Source: Deltaproteobacteria bacterium
Lineage (GTDB): Bacteria; Bdellovibrionota_B; Oligoflexia; Oligoflexales; CAIYRB01
Reading direction: 5' to 3'
Assembly (NCBI GenBank): GCA_016874735.1
Contig: VGTI01000002.1
Coordinates: 73,501-137,500 of the forward strand
Length of the DNA stretch: 64,000 bases
The notes under the pieces were generated by a model that did not search any database, was not told where the DNA came from, and saw only the letters and a program-made list of their open reading frames with translations. Both the position numbers and the translations under genes were made by a program. Below are positions 16,383 through 26,154 of the stretch, piece after piece (the stretch's first letter is position 1; each line of letters starts with the position of its first letter).

Positions 16383-19300
16383 ATGGAGACGTCAGGCGAA
16401 ACATCAACTCTAGGTTCACTGCCAGCAGCATGGCGGCTTAAAGATCATCGACTCATCAGCCTTATTGGATGGGGGGTAGTCGCCTTAGCCATCGGTCTCA
16501 CAGTTACGGCCACGTACATCGCTCGCCAGGATACCACCGCTAAAGGCGCAGCATTGTTTGAGCTGGCTGCTAAAGATATCGAACGAGACATTCAGGAACG
16601 GATGGCTGGTTACGGTCAAGCTCTGATCCAAACGCGTGGATTCCTCGAAGCAAGTGGCAGCGTCTCTCGCTCAGAATTTGCCACTTACGTCAAAAGTATT
16701 GATTTAGACGCCTTATACCCAGGCATCCAGGGTATTGGCTTTGTCGTTAAAATCCCTGCCGACGAACTTGAGCCTCACCTTCGCGGGATAAGGACCCAGG
16801 GTTTTCCAGATTACTCTGTGAGACCTCATACGCCACGCGACTTTTATTACCCAATTACTCTGATTGAGCCCTTCAATTGGCGCAACCAGCGAGCATTTGG
16901 CTACGATATGATGACGGAAGGGGTGCGCCGCCGCGCTATGGAATTAGCCCGGGACACGGGCCAATTAACCCTAAGTGGCAAGGTGCGCCTCGTGCAGGAG
17001 ACAGACCTCCATCCACAACCAGGTCTCCTTCTTTATGTCCCTAAATACGCTAGAGACGCTCGGATTGATACACCGGAAGATCGTCAGGCAGCCCTCGAGG
17101 GTTTTATCTACAGCCCCTTTCGCGCTATCGATCTGATGCAGGGTATCTTCGGGGAACGATACAAACATGACCAAGCAGTCTCGTTTGAGGTCTACGATGG
17201 TCTAAATACCTTAGAAGCCAATTTGCTTTATTCGCGGATCAAAGATGGATTACACAGACAATTTAATACGAACAGTTCTCAATTTTCCAAAACCACAACA
17301 TTAACAATCTTCGGGAATGCTTGGACGGTTCGTACCTACTCACTACCTGAATTTAGAGCGCAAGCCGCTCCCTCATCTCCAACTGTGACGGCCACAGCTG
17401 GCATAGTCTTTACGATTCTCATCATACGTTTGGTTATGACACTACAAAAGCTAGGTCAAACAGCCGAACGCCTCAGGTCCAGTGAAGACAGTTACCGCAC
17501 ATTGACCGAGGTAGCACCCCAAATAGTCTGGGCTGCGACCGTTAGTGCTGGCAACGTTTACATCAACCGATTTTGGTCCGACTACACCGGCATGGCTCCG
17601 GCGCAAGCCTTGGGTAGCGGATGGCAGCATGCCTTGCACCCGGCTGACATTAAGATCATGCAAGACGCGTGGCAACAAGCGATACGAGACTCAAGTCAAT
17701 CCTTTGAGTGCGAGATGCGCATACGTCGCCATGACGGGCAATTTCGCTGGCATTTGAGCCGCGCCCGGCTGATGCCCCGACTCAGTGGTCACGACTCTAA
17801 GTGGCTTGGTGTAGCCACCGACATTCATGATCGCAAAATGACGGAGCAAGTACTCTCGCAACGCGAAGCGCATTTACAACTTATCATGGATTCGATTCCG
17901 GCTCTGATAGCTTACATAAGCGTCGACTGCAAATACTTGAGTGTCAATAAAACCTACGAGTCATGGTTTCAGATCAATAAAGCGTCCATGATTGGCCAAA
18001 CAGTCGAGGGTTTTCACGGTCCTGAGGTAGCAAAGGCGTTATTGCCATTTATGAAACGCGCGTTAAGTGGTGATACCGTTCATTTTGAAATGCCCATCAT
18101 GCAACAAAACGGACTACTGAGGCACATCAGTGGCACCTATGTTCCCGATATTTTAGAAGACGGCAAAGTGATTGGTTTTTTCGTCTTTGTCATGGATGTG
18201 AGCGAGGCCAAATTAGCGGAAGCTCGTCTCCAACAGAGCTACCAACGATTCATTAACGTGGCTCGGGCTACCAATGACGTCGTTTGGGACTGGCAAATTG
18301 AGTCAAACTCACGGTGGTGGAGCGACGCCGTGACCTCTGTTTTTGGTTATGATGTACAAACTAGCATCATGAACCAGACGTGGTGGGAATCGAAAATTCA
18401 CCCTGATGATCGTGATCAAGTGGTCGCAAGTATCAACCATCACATCGCTAGCCAACATCAAAGTTGGAGCGAACAGTACCGCTTCCAAAGAAACGATGGG
18501 AGTTACGCTTATGTGCATGACCGTGGCTACACCGTGTTTGGCCTAAGAAATGAGTTGCCTCTCCAAATGGTCGGCGCAATCCAAGATATTAGTGAAAGAA
18601 AAATAACTGAGGAGGCTTTATTAAAAGCCAAAGAAGATGCCGAAGCGGCCAATCAGACTAAGACCAACTTCTTGGCAAATATGTCTCACGAGATCAGAAC
18701 CCCCCTAGGGGTCGTCCTCGGGTTTTCTGAATTACTTGCCAAAGGTGAGTTAAGTTCCGAAGAGAGAGACAGATCGGTTGAGGCGATCAATCGCAATGGT
18801 GAGCTAGTTTCAAGTATCATCAACGATATTCTAGACATCTCTAAAATTGAGGCCGGTCGACTAGAGATTGAGATTGTACCGACAAATCTCGTCTCGCTCA
18901 TCGACGACCTCAATGCCGGTTTTGAATTGCAAGCACGGGAAAAAGGCATCGACTACAAATGCAGTTTTGTTGGTCAAATTCCTCGGACTATTACCACTGA
19001 CGCCCTGCGCCTCAAGCAAATCATCTTCAATATCGTTGGCAATGCCGTTAAATTCACGCAACGTGGATCCGTGTCGTTACGCATTTATCTGACTAATGAG
19101 AAAGAGCCGCGCAAACTTATACTCGAAGTCACAGATACAGGACCGGGGATTGCACCCGAAAATACGGGTAAACTTTTTGAAGCGTTCTCACAAGCTGACG
19201 CCTCAACTACGCGTAAGTTTGGCGGCACTGGTCTCGGCCTTGCTTTATCCAGGCGCTTGGCCCAGGCCTTGGGCGGCGATGTCATACTGCTAAGGACAGA

Positions 19301-19784
19301 AGTCGACCACGGCAGCACCTTTCAGATTAGAATAGATACCGGCAGTATTGATGCCGCCGTCCAGATTCCCGCCCCCGCGCAGTATCAGCCGCAGCCAATC
19401 ACGCTTGACGGCATGCGCATATTGGTCGTTGATGATTCTGCAGACAATAGAATGCTCATAGGGCGCATCCTCAATCGGCATGGCGCCAGCGTCAAACTGG
19501 TAAACAGTGGTCATGCGGGCATTGCAGAGGCACTGACGACTCCATTCGACATCGTATTAATGGATATCCAAATGCCTGAGCTAGATGGTTACGAAGCCAC
19601 ACGCACTCTCAGGAAAGCCGGCTACCGCGCCCCCATCGTCGCACTTACGGCGCATGCCCTGAAGGCGGACCGTGAACGCTGCCTCAGCCAGGGCTTTGAT
19701 GGTTACCTGACAAAACCTATTCAACGGCTGGAACTCGTATCGCAAATAGCCAAACTAAAGGCGCGACAAACCAGTGCAGGCTAG
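16383..19784 (+). CDS. Hybrid sensor histidine kinase: CHASE, three PAS, HisKA, HATPase, REC
   Basis: A membrane sensor of about 1133 residues. A first membrane helix lies at about 25-45, then a periplasmic CHASE domain (75-260; GIQGIGFVVKIP), then a second helix at about 330-350. Three PAS domains follow (366-490, 494-615, 620-745). The HisKA phosphoacceptor His is in MSHEIRTPLG (about 768), ATP-binding boxes in NAVKF, DTGPGIAP and GGTGLGL (885-965). The C-terminal receiver has VVDDS and the phospho-Asp in VLMDIQMP (about 1060). CHASE domains sense small extracellular ligands. No separate response regulator is adjacent. ATG 16383 lacks a strong Shine-Dalgarno. Confidence 0.95.
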   Translation: METSGETSTLGSLPAAWRLKDHRLISLIGWGVVALAIGLTVTATYIARQDTTAKGAALFELAAKDIERDIQERMAGYGQALIQTRGFLEASGSVSRSEFATYVKSIDLDALYPGIQGIGFVVKIPADELEPHLRGIRTQGFPDYSVRPHTPRDFYYPITLIEPFNWRNQRAFGYDMMTEGVRRRAMELARDTGQLTLSGKVRLVQETDLHPQPGLLLYVPKYARDARIDTPEDRQAALEGFIYSPFRAIDLMQGIFGERYKHDQAVSFEVYDGLNTLEANLLYSRIKDGLHRQFNTNSSQFSKTTTLTIFGNAWTVRTYSLPEFRAQAAPSSPTVTATAGIVFTILIIRLVMTLQKLGQTAERLRSSEDSYRTLTEVAPQIVWAATVSAGNVYINRFWSDYTGMAPAQALGSGWQHALHPADIKIMQDAWQQAIRDSSQSFECEMRIRRHDGQFRWHLSRARLMPRLSGHDSKWLGVATDIHDRKMTEQVLSQREAHLQLIMDSIPALIAYISVDCKYLSVNKTYESWFQINKASMIGQTVEGFHGPEVAKALLPFMKRALSGDTVHFEMPIMQQNGLLRHISGTYVPDILEDGKVIGFFVFVMDVSEAKLAEARLQQSYQRFINVARATNDVVWDWQIESNSRWWSDAVTSVFGYDVQTSIMNQTWWESKIHPDDRDQVVASINHHIASQHQSWSEQYRFQRNDGSYAYVHDRGYTVFGLRNELPLQMVGAIQDISERKITEEALLKAKEDAEAANQTKTNFLANMSHEIRTPLGVVLGFSELLAKGELSSEERDRSVEAINRNGELVSSIINDILDISKIEAGRLEIEIVPTNLVSLIDDLNAGFELQAREKGIDYKCSFVGQIPRTITTDALRLKQIIFNIVGNAVKFTQRGSVSLRIYLTNEKEPRKLILEVTDTGPGIAPENTGKLFEAFSQADASTTRKFGGTGLGLALSRRLAQALGGDVILLRTEVDHGSTFQIRIDTGSIDAAVQIPAPAQYQPQPITLDGMRILVVDDSADNRMLIGRILNRHGASVKLVNSGHAGIAEALTTPFDIVLMDIQMPELDGYEATRTLRKAGYRAPIVALTAHALKADRERCLSQGFDGYLTKPIQRLELVSQIAKLKARQTSAG

Positions 19785-19836
19785 CCCTCATGATGCTAAG
19801 CTTCGGGTAAATCTGAATTTTGCCTGAGGGACAATT

Positions 19837-20637
19837 ATGGCCGAACCACTGCATTGGAGTCTGAGACCTGAGGTCTTTACATTCAGCCCACTTCCTCGCT
19901 GGTACAGTTTACTTTTTGCCTTGGGGATAGTCGGTGGCTACTCGATCATCCGCCAGATGTTTATAAGAGAGAAAAAGCCAGTCGAAATTCTTGACTCCTT
20001 ACTCGTCTACGTAGTGGTCGGCATGATGCTTGGCATGCGCCTGGGGCATGTGCTCTTTTATCAGCCCGATTATTACTCCGAGCATCTGCTTGAAATCCCG
20101 ATGATCTGGAAAGGCGGCTATGCCAGCCACGGTGGCTTCATCGGCGTTATCATCGCGCTTATCCTTTTTGCGCGGAAGTATCGCGACCTATCCTTCTTGT
20201 GGCTAGCGGATCGAGTTGGCGTGATTTCTCTCTTCACTGCGTTTTGTATACGCCTAGGTAACTTCTGTAATTCGGAGATGATTGGGCGTCCAGCTGACGG
20301 GCTGTCGTGGGCAGTGATCTTTGACCTGATCGATCCAATACCACGACACCCGGCACAACTTTATGAGGCCGGTGGTTATATCGTCCTCTGTCTGATCTCC
20401 TTGTTCCTTTACTACCGAACCAAGATCACTGCCGCCAATGGACGCCTTTTGGGATTCATCATCAGCTCGGGGTTTGCGTGGCGCTTTTTTTGCGAGTTTT
20501 TTAAAGAGGACCAAGTCCCCTTCGAGGCAGGGATGACCATCAACATGGGTCAATGGCTGAGTATTCCGTTTATCATCGGCGGCATTTTGCTCATGGCCAA
20601 TGTGCAAAATCGGAATGCTGTCTCGACCAACAAGTAA
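19837..20637 (+). CDS. lgt: Prolipoprotein diacylglyceryl transferase
   Basis: Lgt transfers diacylglycerol from phosphatidylglycerol to the lipobox cysteine of prolipoproteins in the inner membrane. The 266-residue protein has seven predicted membrane helices, the GGYASHGGFIG motif with the essential His (about residue 92), and RLGNFCNSEMIGRP, the Lgt signature. GAGG precedes the ATG. It is consistent with the many lipoproteins in this window. A terminator-like hairpin separates it from the convergent ald gene. Confidence 0.96.
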   Translation: MAEPLHWSLRPEVFTFSPLPRWYSLLFALGIVGGYSIIRQMFIREKKPVEILDSLLVYVVVGMMLGMRLGHVLFYQPDYYSEHLLEIPMIWKGGYASHGGFIGVIIALILFARKYRDLSFLWLADRVGVISLFTAFCIRLGNFCNSEMIGRPADGLSWAVIFDLIDPIPRHPAQLYEAGGYIVLCLISLFLYYRTKITAANGRLLGFIISSGFAWRFFCEFFKEDQVPFEAGMTINMGQWLSIPFIIGGILLMANVQNRNAVSTNK

Positions 20638-20640
20638 CAA

Positions 20641-20664
20641 AAAAGCACCGTGTACGCGGTGCTT
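20641..20664 (-). terminator. Terminator between convergent lgt and ald
   Basis: 8-bp stem AAGCACCG/CGGTGCTT with a 6-nt loop. On the minus strand it is followed by a T-run (TTTTTTG), so it is a good intrinsic terminator for ald; on the plus strand the following TTCCTT gives weaker termination for lgt. Confidence 0.8.
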
Positions 20665-20688
20665 CCTTGCTGCAACTTTATTGGCGCA

Positions 20689-21792
20689 TTAGCTGTAGGC
20701 TTGAAACTTCATACCGAGAGCTTCAGCCACCGCTTTGTGGGTGATGTGTCCTTGGTAGGCGTTGAGGCCGTGACGCAGAGCCTGTGACTGCGCCAGGGCA
20801 TCTTTGAAGCCTCTGTTAGCAATCTCGAGAGCATACTTAATGGTGACGTTGGTTAATGCGTAGGTGCTGGTCTTGGGCACGTCCCCGGGGATGTTGGTCA
20901 CACCGTAATGGAGGACATTTTCCTCGATGTAAACTGGATCGTCATGGGTGGTAGGTCGGATAGTCTCAACGCAACCACCTTGATCGATAGCTACGTCGAC
21001 TACGGCGGAATCGCGTTCCATGGAGCGAACCATCTCACGCGTTACAAGGCGCGGTGCTTTAGCACCAGTAATGAGCACACCACCGATCACAAGATCTGAC
21101 TCGGCAACGGCGTCGGCGATATTCTCAGGGTTAGACATCAGCGTCGTGACGTTGTTACCAAATACATCGTCGAGGTAGGCAAGACGTTTAGCACTAACGT
21201 CAAGTATCGTAACGTTTGCACCCAGACCAATGGCCATCTTGGCAGAGTTGATGCCTACGACACCACCACCGACGATGGTAACACGGCCGCGCTTAACGCC
21301 CGGTACACCACCAAGGAGCAAACCTTTGCCGCCATTATGCTTCTGCAAGAGCTGCGCACCAACTTGCACGGCCATACGTCCGGCAACTTCACTCATCGGC
21401 GTTAATAGAGGTAACGAGCGATCTTCAAGCTCGATCGTTTCGTAAGCGATGGCGGATACGCGGCGCTTCACTAAAGCTTGCGCCAATTCAGGCACTGCTG
21501 CGAGATGCAAGTAGGTATAGAGAATTTGGTCCGGACGCATGAGTTCGTACTCAGATGCGATCGGCTCTTTAACCTTGATGATCATTTCAGCCTCACCCCA
21601 AACCGCTGCTGCGGTAGGAAGGATCTCGGCACCAGCTGCCTTATATTTCTCATCGGGGATACCAGCGCCAACGCCAGCATTCTTCTCGATCAGAACCCGA
21701 TGGCCGGCCTGCACCAGCTGCTTTACGCCACCTGGCACGATTGCGACCCGATTCTCCCGGTTCTTAACTTCCTTTGGCACGCCGATAATCAT
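20689..21792 (-). CDS. ald: Alanine dehydrogenase
   Basis: NAD-dependent interconversion of L-alanine with pyruvate and ammonia. It is 367 residues from the ATG at 21792, which has AGGGG upstream and gives the classic [17 protein letters not shown] start; the GTG 9 nt upstream is less likely. [13 protein letters not shown] and the substrate-binding Lys in IKVKEP are visible, as is the NAD-binding [20 protein letters not shown] (about 175). Full length for the family. It can feed carbon into pyruvate or supply alanine for the cell wall. Confidence 0.96.
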   Translation of the reverse strand: MIIGVPKEVKNRENRVAIVPGGVKQLVQAGHRVLIEKNAGVGAGIPDEKYKAAGAEILPTAAAVWGEAEMIIKVKEPIASEYELMRPDQILYTYLHLAAVPELAQALVKRRVSAIAYETIELEDRSLPLLTPMSEVAGRMAVQVGAQLLQKHNGGKGLLLGGVPGVKRGRVTIVGGGVVGINSAKMAIGLGANVTILDVSAKRLAYLDDVFGNNVTTLMSNPENIADAVAESDLVIGGVLITGAKAPRLVTREMVRSMERDSAVVDVAIDQGGCVETIRPTTHDDPVYIEENVLHYGVTNIPGDVPKTSTYALTNVTIKYALEIANRGFKDALAQSQALRHGLNAYQGHITHKAVAEALGMKFQAYS

Positions 21793-21878
21793 TGAGGGCA
21801 CCCCTGTATGGTAGAGTCATTTATGCTCCGCCTTGATAATGTCGGCTGGCCTTCGCTGTCAAGTAGCCAAGATTGCCC

Positions 21879-22655
21879 TTAGAGCTCGACCTGGATGGCT
21901 AGGCCGTCATAGGCCATACGGACATGGGACGGCAACTTAGCCTCATCCACCGCGTGGCGCAATTCATGAGCAATATGAGTCAGATAGCCATTTTTGACGG
22001 CAAGAGCATCGAACAGCGCCAGAGTTTCATCGACACAGCTGTGCGTTGGGTGCTGCCCATAGCGAATCGCGCTGGCCACCATAGTGTCGATCTGACCCCG
22101 CCATTGTTTGATCAGACTTTCGGGAAACTGCTTGAAATCCGTGGCATAAGCAAAGCGACCAATTTTAAAAACGGCCGTGTCGGTATGACCGTGAGGCACA
22201 AAAGCGGGCTCGACTTCGAGCGCGCCAACTTTAATTCTAGAGTTGTCAAACGGGGCCAGCACCACCTGGGGTTTGGTGCCCAGGTAGCCAGTGTCCTCGA
22301 AAGCGTAAGAAAATCGCTGACGAAACTCACCACAGTGCTGCCTGGCTACATGGCAAACGATAGCTTCACGACTGCTAAAGTAAAATGCCCGCAAATCGTC
22401 AAAGCCATGGCAATGATCGGCATGGGTGTGGGTGTACAGCACATCCCTAAGCTTCGTGACGCCTGCTTTCAGCATCTGCATACGAAAATCAGGACCCGTA
22501 TCGATCACCAAGTTCTGGCTGGCAGTCGTCAGTAGTAGGGAGGACCGCAACCGATGATCACGAGGGTCGGCACTCTTACAGGTCGGACAATTGCAGCCAA
22601 TCACCGGCACCCCGGTGCTGGTCCCACTGCCAAGAATGGTCACGGTAGCCTGCAA
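21879..22655 (-). CDS. MBL-fold metallo-hydrolase (PhnP-like)
   Basis: A 258-residue protein of the metallo-beta-lactamase fold: TILGSGTSTGVPVIGC at the N-terminus, the metal-binding HTHADH (about residue 85), then VPHGHT and YATDFK, with a C-terminal HIAHEL His pair. The TSTGVP and CNCPTC elements fit the PhnP/YcbX-like group of cyclic phosphodiesterases, but the substrate is unknown. The TTG at 22655 is preferred because AGAGG lies 8 nt upstream and it starts 4 nt after the recQ stop. It is probably co-transcribed with recQ. Confidence 0.85.
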   Translation of the reverse strand: MQATVTILGSGTSTGVPVIGCNCPTCKSADPRDHRLRSSLLLTTASQNLVIDTGPDFRMQMLKAGVTKLRDVLYTHTHADHCHGFDDLRAFYFSSREAIVCHVARQHCGEFRQRFSYAFEDTGYLGTKPQVVLAPFDNSRIKVGALEVEPAFVPHGHTDTAVFKIGRFAYATDFKQFPESLIKQWRGQIDTMVASAIRYGQHPTHSCVDETLALFDALAVKNGYLTHIAHELRHAVDEAKLPSHVRMAYDGLAIQVEL

Positions 22656-22659
22656 GGAC

Positions 22660-24150
22660 TCAACCTCTAAAATAACTGTCGAGAAAATCTGCGCGTCCAG
22701 TCTCAAGATTGGCATAACTGCGCATGGCCTCTAGTTTAGCCAGACTCTCCAGTTTGCGCAGCGGATAATCGCGAAAAAAGCCAACCTCATCGCCGCTACC
22801 ATCTGCCGCGATCAACTCCTCATCGTAGCCACCCAATCCGCCCATGCGCGTGCGTAGCCGACTGAGGATACCCTCCCGACAAAGGACATCGAGGCCCGTC
22901 GCCACATCGGCTTGATCAAGACCCGACTCACGACAAAGGTGGCGCACAAGGGACTCTGGGCTCTCGCCCATAGAGTCGGCTAAGTAACTGCGCGCCAACC
23001 CCAGGAGGGAGCGGAGTATGGCTAGATCAGGGAAGCTCTTATCGATCATGAATTTATGTACATGATAGTCCCTGGATCCAAAAACTAGACTGCATGTAGC
23101 CGGCTGACCATCACGACCAGCGCGACCAATTTCTTGGACGTATTGCTCAAGACTTCCTGGCATGCCGGCATGGTGCACGAAGCGAATATTGGACTTGTCA
23201 ATTCCTAAACCAAAGGCATGCGTGGCCACCACAACACGAACCTTGTCCGTCATGAATGCTTGTTGCGCCTCATCGCGTAAGGAAGCGGATAATCCACCAT
23301 GATACATGGCCGACGCGATCCCCGCGGATGTAAGCATGCGCCATACCTCACGCGTCTGCTTCCGTGTGGGTGTATAGACAATTCCGGAACCGTCCGCGCC
23401 CAGCACTGCCTGCAAGGTGGCCGCAAACAACGCGGCGACCTTATCAGCCCGCACGACCTTAAGGCGCAAATTTTCGCGAGCAAAACCACCCCAAACCACC
23501 TCAGGCGACCTCAAATCTAAGGCCTGGATGATGTCCTCACGCACCTTTTGCGTCGCAGTCGCCGTCACGGCCAACTTTGGCACCGGACCAAAATCGCGTA
23601 AATAACTCCCGATCAGGCGATAATCAGGTCGAAAATTTCCGCCCCACTGGCTGATACAATGGGCCTCGTCAACGGCCACTAACTGTAAGTTTTCCGATTT
23701 TAACCGGTCGCGAAAGTCGGCTCGGGCGAGTCGTTCCGGCGAAACTATGAGCAGCTGCAGCTCACGACGCTCGAGACGCTCCCACACTGCAGCGCGCTCC
23801 TCCATAGACTGGAGGCTATCTAAGGCAGCGCTGGCAATGCCAGATGCAGCAAACTTGTGCTGCTGATCGCGGATCAAGGCGATTAATGGAGAAATCACCA
23901 ACACCAAACCGGGACGCATGTGAGCCGGCAAACCGTAGCATAGTGACTTACCTGCACCAGTTGGCAGCACGGCCAGACAATCGCGGCCGGCTAGCACCTG
24001 CTCGAGTACTTGTGTCTGGTGCGGCCTCAGACCATCGTAGCCAAATACCGCACGCGCCGTGTGAGCAGCCTGCTCCAGCCAAATATTGGACAAATTGTCT
24101 TTTGATATCAGTGATTTCTGACCTGATACCGGGATGCATTCTGTGGTCAT
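22660..24150 (-). CDS. RecQ-family ATP-dependent DNA helicase (short form)
   Basis: A 3'-5' DNA helicase for repair and recombination. Motif I is AVLPTGAGKS (about residue 60), the Q-motif region GLRPHQTQVLEQ precedes it, motif II is DEAHCISQWG, and the C-terminal half has ATHAFGLGIDKSNIR and QEIGRAGRDGQP. At 496 residues it is shorter than E. coli RecQ (about 609); the HRDC domain is absent and the RQC zinc/winged-helix region is reduced. It belongs to the short RecQ group. The start lacks a clear Shine-Dalgarno. Confidence 0.92.
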   Translation of the reverse strand: MTTECIPVSGQKSLISKDNLSNIWLEQAAHTARAVFGYDGLRPHQTQVLEQVLAGRDCLAVLPTGAGKSLCYGLPAHMRPGLVLVISPLIALIRDQQHKFAASGIASAALDSLQSMEERAAVWERLERRELQLLIVSPERLARADFRDRLKSENLQLVAVDEAHCISQWGGNFRPDYRLIGSYLRDFGPVPKLAVTATATQKVREDIIQALDLRSPEVVWGGFARENLRLKVVRADKVAALFAATLQAVLGADGSGIVYTPTRKQTREVWRMLTSAGIASAMYHGGLSASLRDEAQQAFMTDKVRVVVATHAFGLGIDKSNIRFVHHAGMPGSLEQYVQEIGRAGRDGQPATCSLVFGSRDYHVHKFMIDKSFPDLAILRSLLGLARSYLADSMGESPESLVRHLCRESGLDQADVATGLDVLCREGILSRLRTRMGGLGGYDEELIAADGSGDEVGFFRDYPLRKLESLAKLEAMRSYANLETGRADFLDSYFRG

Positions 24151-24204
24151 AGGGAGGCATTAAAGCCCAGATATGCCGGCGACGCAACATGACTCAACCG
24201 GGTT

Positions 24205-25071
24205 TTACGACTCAGTGGCGCTACCGGTGACATAGGTCAAGTCATAGGTTGCTCCAACCACTAGGGAACTAACTACCGCTTGTCCCACCACACTGACGGC
24301 AAAGCCACCATCGAAATGCCACGACTTACGGTTGTAAACGCCAGCAAGCCCCCACCTAAGTGAGGGGCTGTAACCATTCTTGAACCGCGTCTCTTGCAGA
24401 TGCTTTTCGTTGAGCTCACGACTCTCACCGAGCGTCGCATGTGCGCTCATCAGTCCGAGTCCCAGCTCAGTTTGCAGCGAGAATTCCCTACTGGAACGGG
24501 TTTTGTACCGCATCCCACCCCACAAACCGAACCCTAGAACGTTAAGCTGCGGCGAGGTGAAATCCAAACCTGTATAAATCCGCACTGGACCCTGAACCGA
24601 TAACACGCCAACGCGGCCAACCAGATCGAATTGGTCATTCAGGCGCATACCAGTATGGATGGATAACTCCTGTCCCGGAATGCCAGCCCCTGACCCCACC
24701 GATGCATACCCAACGGACAGCCCCAGCGTATTGGCAGCGGGTGCCTGAGCTACTGGGTACTTATCTTTATAATCGGCCTTCTCATGATCCGACAAAAGCA
24801 CCACAGCACTCGTGGCAGAGATGGGACCGTAGGCTTGTTCGATTTCGATCCCGCGCGTCTGCCCTGTCTTCATGCCGACGCCTTTGACCACACCAACGGC
24901 CTCAAGCTCGCCAGCTTCGTTGACGATGCCGACTTTGTCACCAACGGTGAGTCGCTGATCTTTGGTGTAGCAATACTTCTGGGGTTTATCGCACTGGATG
25001 TCCCGGCCGAAGGCGGTGGGTGCCGTGATTAGATTTAATGCACAGGCAACTTGCAGCAGAGATCTCTTCAC
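24205..25071 (-). CDS. Predicted outer membrane beta-barrel protein with Cys-containing N-terminal region
   Basis: About 288 residues. GTG 25071 is chosen because GGGAGGG precedes it and the signal peptide (to about TAFGRD) follows at once. Residues 25-110 form a small domain with CDKPQKYCYT and a beta-rich LTVGDKVGIVNEAGELE segment resembling an SH3-like barrel. Residues 125-285 alternate polar and hydrophobic strands (LGLSVGYASVGSG, FDLVGRVGVLSVQGP, LTYVTGS) as in outer-membrane barrels. It starts 1 nt after the orphan upstream gene in the dnaX-mglA run. The barrel is inferred, no family is recognised. Confidence 0.7.
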   Translation of the reverse strand: MKRSLLQVACALNLITAPTAFGRDIQCDKPQKYCYTKDQRLTVGDKVGIVNEAGELEAVGVVKGVGMKTGQTRGIEIEQAYGPISATSAVVLLSDHEKADYKDKYPVAQAPAANTLGLSVGYASVGSGAGIPGQELSIHTGMRLNDQFDLVGRVGVLSVQGPVRIYTGLDFTSPQLNVLGFGLWGGMRYKTRSSREFSLQTELGLGLMSAHATLGESRELNEKHLQETRFKNGYSPSLRWGLAGVYNRKSWHFDGGFAVSVVGQAVVSSLVVGATYDLTYVTGSATES

Positions 25072-25072
25072 T

Positions 25073-25543
25073 TCACCCTCCCCCATCGTCTTCAAAGTAC
25101 TTCGCAACCTCGGCTGCATCCACAGCCTTAGTGTTGAGTTGGAGTCCACCGGCAAGAATTTGCCAGGCTCTCAAATAGGGTACACGCATACGCCCAGACA
25201 GGCTGCGAAGAATTTGCGGCATTGTCGGCCAACCGGCGGGAGCAACAATCCCCGAATCGCGACTTAACCGCGCCAAATACAGGGTAAACTCTGGATCATC
25301 GGTCTTCATTGCGACCACAGGGTCGGCAAATGCCTGCTCGATGTCAAGATACCTGGCAACTGAAGCACCCAAAAAGGTCTCTGCAAGTTCGATGAGCTGG
25401 ACGTTGATCGGGATGATTGGCTGTACGTCAACAACTAAACCCGGTGGACAAGAATGAGTTACCGGACACCGCAGTACAGCCGATCCGTCCTCGACCGCAC
25501 ATAGCAAGACAGCTTTGGTTGTCGAACAAGTTAGCTGCATCAT
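25073..25543 (-). CDS. Hypothetical protein coupled to mglA
   Basis: 156 residues, no signal peptide, no recognised domain. It overlaps the mglA stop (ATGATG), so translation is coupled. The first 60 residues are beta-rich with cysteines (LTCSTTKAVLLC, LRCPVTHSCPPG), then a mixed helical region. Its position between an MglA-type GTPase and an outer-membrane protein suggests a partner in polarity or motility, which is a guess. MglB-like (Roadblock) sequence is not apparent. It could also be a small regulator of the GTPase. Confidence 0.7.
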   Translation of the reverse strand: MMQLTCSTTKAVLLCAVEDGSAVLRCPVTHSCPPGLVVDVQPIIPINVQLIELAETFLGASVARYLDIEQAFADPVVAMKTDDPEFTLYLARLSRDSGIVAPAGWPTMPQILRSLSGRMRVPYLRAWQILAGGLQLNTKAVDAAEVAKYFEDDGGG

Positions 25544-26121
25544 GGGGCAATCTTCTTCAGGACTAGTTTAGACATCGCCTGCAAAGTCTCCATGGTGCCC
25601 ATCGAATCGCGTGCAATCGCTTTTTGATCCGGTAAATTACTAGGATTTAATTCATGCCGCATAACATCGAGTGGCACCAAATCCTGCAGATCTCGTTTGT
25701 TGTATTGCACCACGCGGGCTAAGTCGCTGAAGTTATAACCCTCGTCGGCAAGCAGCCGGCGCGTCTCGGCTAGACTCTGGATATTTTCAGCCATTAGCTC
25801 AACGCGCGAGTCAGCGACAAAAACAATACCGTCCACGCCCTTCAGTATAACCGAATTCACCGATTCGTAGAGTGGATTAGTCGGCAGGGTAAAAAGATGG
25901 AGCTTGAGATGAAAATCTTTCACATGGCCCATACTGACGGGCAAAAAGTCGAAAAACTTGGTCCCACCGCGAGACTCCTCGAGCTCGATGAGTCCGCTAC
26001 GCGCCTCTTTAGCCGTGTTCTTATAGATCGACCGCAAATTCTCAGTCTTACCGGCTCCACGGGGGCCGAAATAGATGATCTTGCAGTTGATCTCTTTTGT
26101 ATCAAAATTGGTGAAGGCCAT
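25540..26121 (-). CDS. mglA: MglA-type small GTPase
   Basis: A Ras-like GTPase that controls cell polarity and gliding or type IV pilus motility in Myxococcus and Bdellovibrio. The 193-residue protein has the P-loop GPRGAGKT (about residue 19-26), the MglA-specific LIELEESRGGTKFFDFLP in place of switch I, and the NKRD guanine-specificity motif (about 146). The start is ATG 26121. It lies 34 nt after dnaX and overlaps an orphan gene and an outer-membrane protein gene downstream, probably one operon. Confidence 0.93.
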   Translation of the reverse strand: MAFTNFDTKEINCKIIYFGPRGAGKTENLRSIYKNTAKEARSGLIELEESRGGTKFFDFLPVSMGHVKDFHLKLHLFTLPTNPLYESVNSVILKGVDGIVFVADSRVELMAENIQSLAETRRLLADEGYNFSDLARVVQYNKRDLQDLVPLDVMRHELNPSNLPDQKAIARDSMGTMETLQAMSKLVLKKIAP

Positions 26122-26154
26122 ACCCGCTAATCCTGCTCAACCACATGACGAGAT

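Noticed and set aside
21924-22535. 203-codon plus-strand frame
   Set aside because: It lies fully inside the MBL hydrolase gene on the other strand, whose HTHADH motif is unmistakable.
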